Made by a program: the position numbers and the translations under genes | Shown here: piece by piece, positions 62,511 through 64,000 of the stretch | Numbering within the stretch: the stretch's first letter is position 1 | Layout of the letters: each line of letters begins with the position of its first letter | The notes under the pieces: model-generated | Told to the model about the DNA's origin: nothing | Databases searched by the model: none | Seen by the model: the letters and a program-made list of their open reading frames with translations, nothing else | NCBI GenBank assembly: GCA_025054715.1 | Contig: JANWYH010000010.1 | Location: forward strand, 49,661 to 113,660 | Reading direction: 5' to 3' | Source: Pyrinomonadaceae bacterium | GTDB taxonomy: Bacteria > Acidobacteriota > Blastocatellia > Pyrinomonadales > Pyrinomonadaceae | Length of the DNA: 64,000 nucleotides

Positions 62511-63821
<1,311 letters not shown>

Positions 63822-63955
63822 TAAGAAACTGACAAAAAACGTTATCTTTCAAGTGCCAAAGTATGTCATTTTCATTCCCCTTAACTCCATCAGCTCAACA
63901 ATGTATCCCCCTTTAAGTATTTGATTATCCTACACTTCACAAACAACATACTTTT

Positions 63956-63971
63956 TGGCACAAAAGTTGCA
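63956..63971 (+). promoter_or_regulatory. Sigma-54 (-24/-12) promoter at the right edge
   Basis: TGGCACAAAAGTTGCA matches the sigma-54 consensus TGGCACGNNNNTTGCW at every defined position but one, with correct GG/GC spacing. The transcript would start near 63982 and run out of the window. About 160 bases of AT-rich spacer after eno precede it. Confidence 0.75.
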
Positions 63972-63983
63972 AAAGGAGGGGAA

Positions 63984-64000
63984 GTGAGAAAACAGGTCAT
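63984..64000 (+). CDS. Possible start of a gene leaving the window
   Basis: A GTG at 63984 is preceded by AAAGGAGGGG with good spacing and reads V-R-K-Q-V before the window ends. Against it, the ribosome site lies upstream of the start predicted from the sigma-54 promoter, so the true start may be further right. Confidence 0.35.

Overview
The window is AT-rich bacterial chromosome with very dense, mostly housekeeping coding content. There are no insertion sequences, phage genes, CRISPR arrays or rRNA, and one tRNA gene. It encodes outer-membrane and LPS-type functions: an OmpA-like barrel protein, a heptosyltransferase and lipoproteins with lipoboxes. That indicates a Gram-negative envelope. 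Several features recall Acidobacteriota (Blastocatellia-like): a secreted FG-GAP protein with repeated D-x-D-x-D-G motifs, a barrel/Ig/OmpA surface protein, a TPR gene followed by two small secreted proteins of unknown function, and arginine synthesis through an N-acylornithine carbamoyltransferase. This placement is an inference from protein style, not from a marker-gene comparison.

Layout, left to right. 1-3650 (minus): secreted Asp-box repeat protein cut by the window edge, then a large OmpA-like surface protein. 3871-6015 (minus): larE-gdhA. 6116-12831 (plus): TPR gene, two small secreted proteins, then the glycine cleavage genes gcvT-gcvH-gcvPA-gcvPB, without the L-protein. 12857-20679: an ABC permease, a PepSY membrane protein, the FG-GAP protein, a lipoprotein, a polytopic membrane protein and a two-cluster radical SAM protein. 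20666-23769: aroB with a structured 5' leader and a membrane-anchored partner, tRNA(CAU), a type IV pilin-like gene and aat. 24033-28633: inositol-phosphate synthase, an NAD-dependent sugar-nucleotide epimerase plus heptosyltransferase, and pyruvate kinase.

28630-35960 (minus) is one long arginine operon, argR-argG-argC-argD-argF'-argB, ending in rimO and a half-length GDT1-type cation transporter. A strong promoter overlaps a candidate ARG operator in front of argR. 36043-39481 (minus): S41-family protein with a degenerate active site, queA, a GNAT acetyltransferase and thiE. 39542-47376: ruvX, a penicillin-acylase family hydrolase, an aldehyde dehydrogenase, a cytochrome c lipoprotein, der, and an unusual MauE-thioredoxin-thioredoxin fusion. 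47558-51318 (plus): pstB-phoU behind direct repeats resembling a Pho box, a GGDEF-EAL protein and a lipoprotein. 51311-57652 (minus): MazG-like protein, folD, a sugar epimerase, an RDD protein, Xaa-Pro aminopeptidase, a DUF962 protein, an aldo/keto reductase and free-methionine-sulfoxide reductase. 57710-63821 (plus): PAP-type phosphatase, SbcD-like nuclease, LON-domain protein, Bcp, CorC-like protein and enolase. At the right edge a near-consensus sigma-54 promoter points out of the window.

Points for a second look: the aroB leader RNA, the S41 protein lacking both catalytic residues, the atypical substrate-specificity residue in the carbamoyltransferase, the MauE-double-thioredoxin fusion, and many -10 boxes placed 4-11 nt before start codons (leaderless transcription). 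I found no clear multi-gene defence or mobile system.
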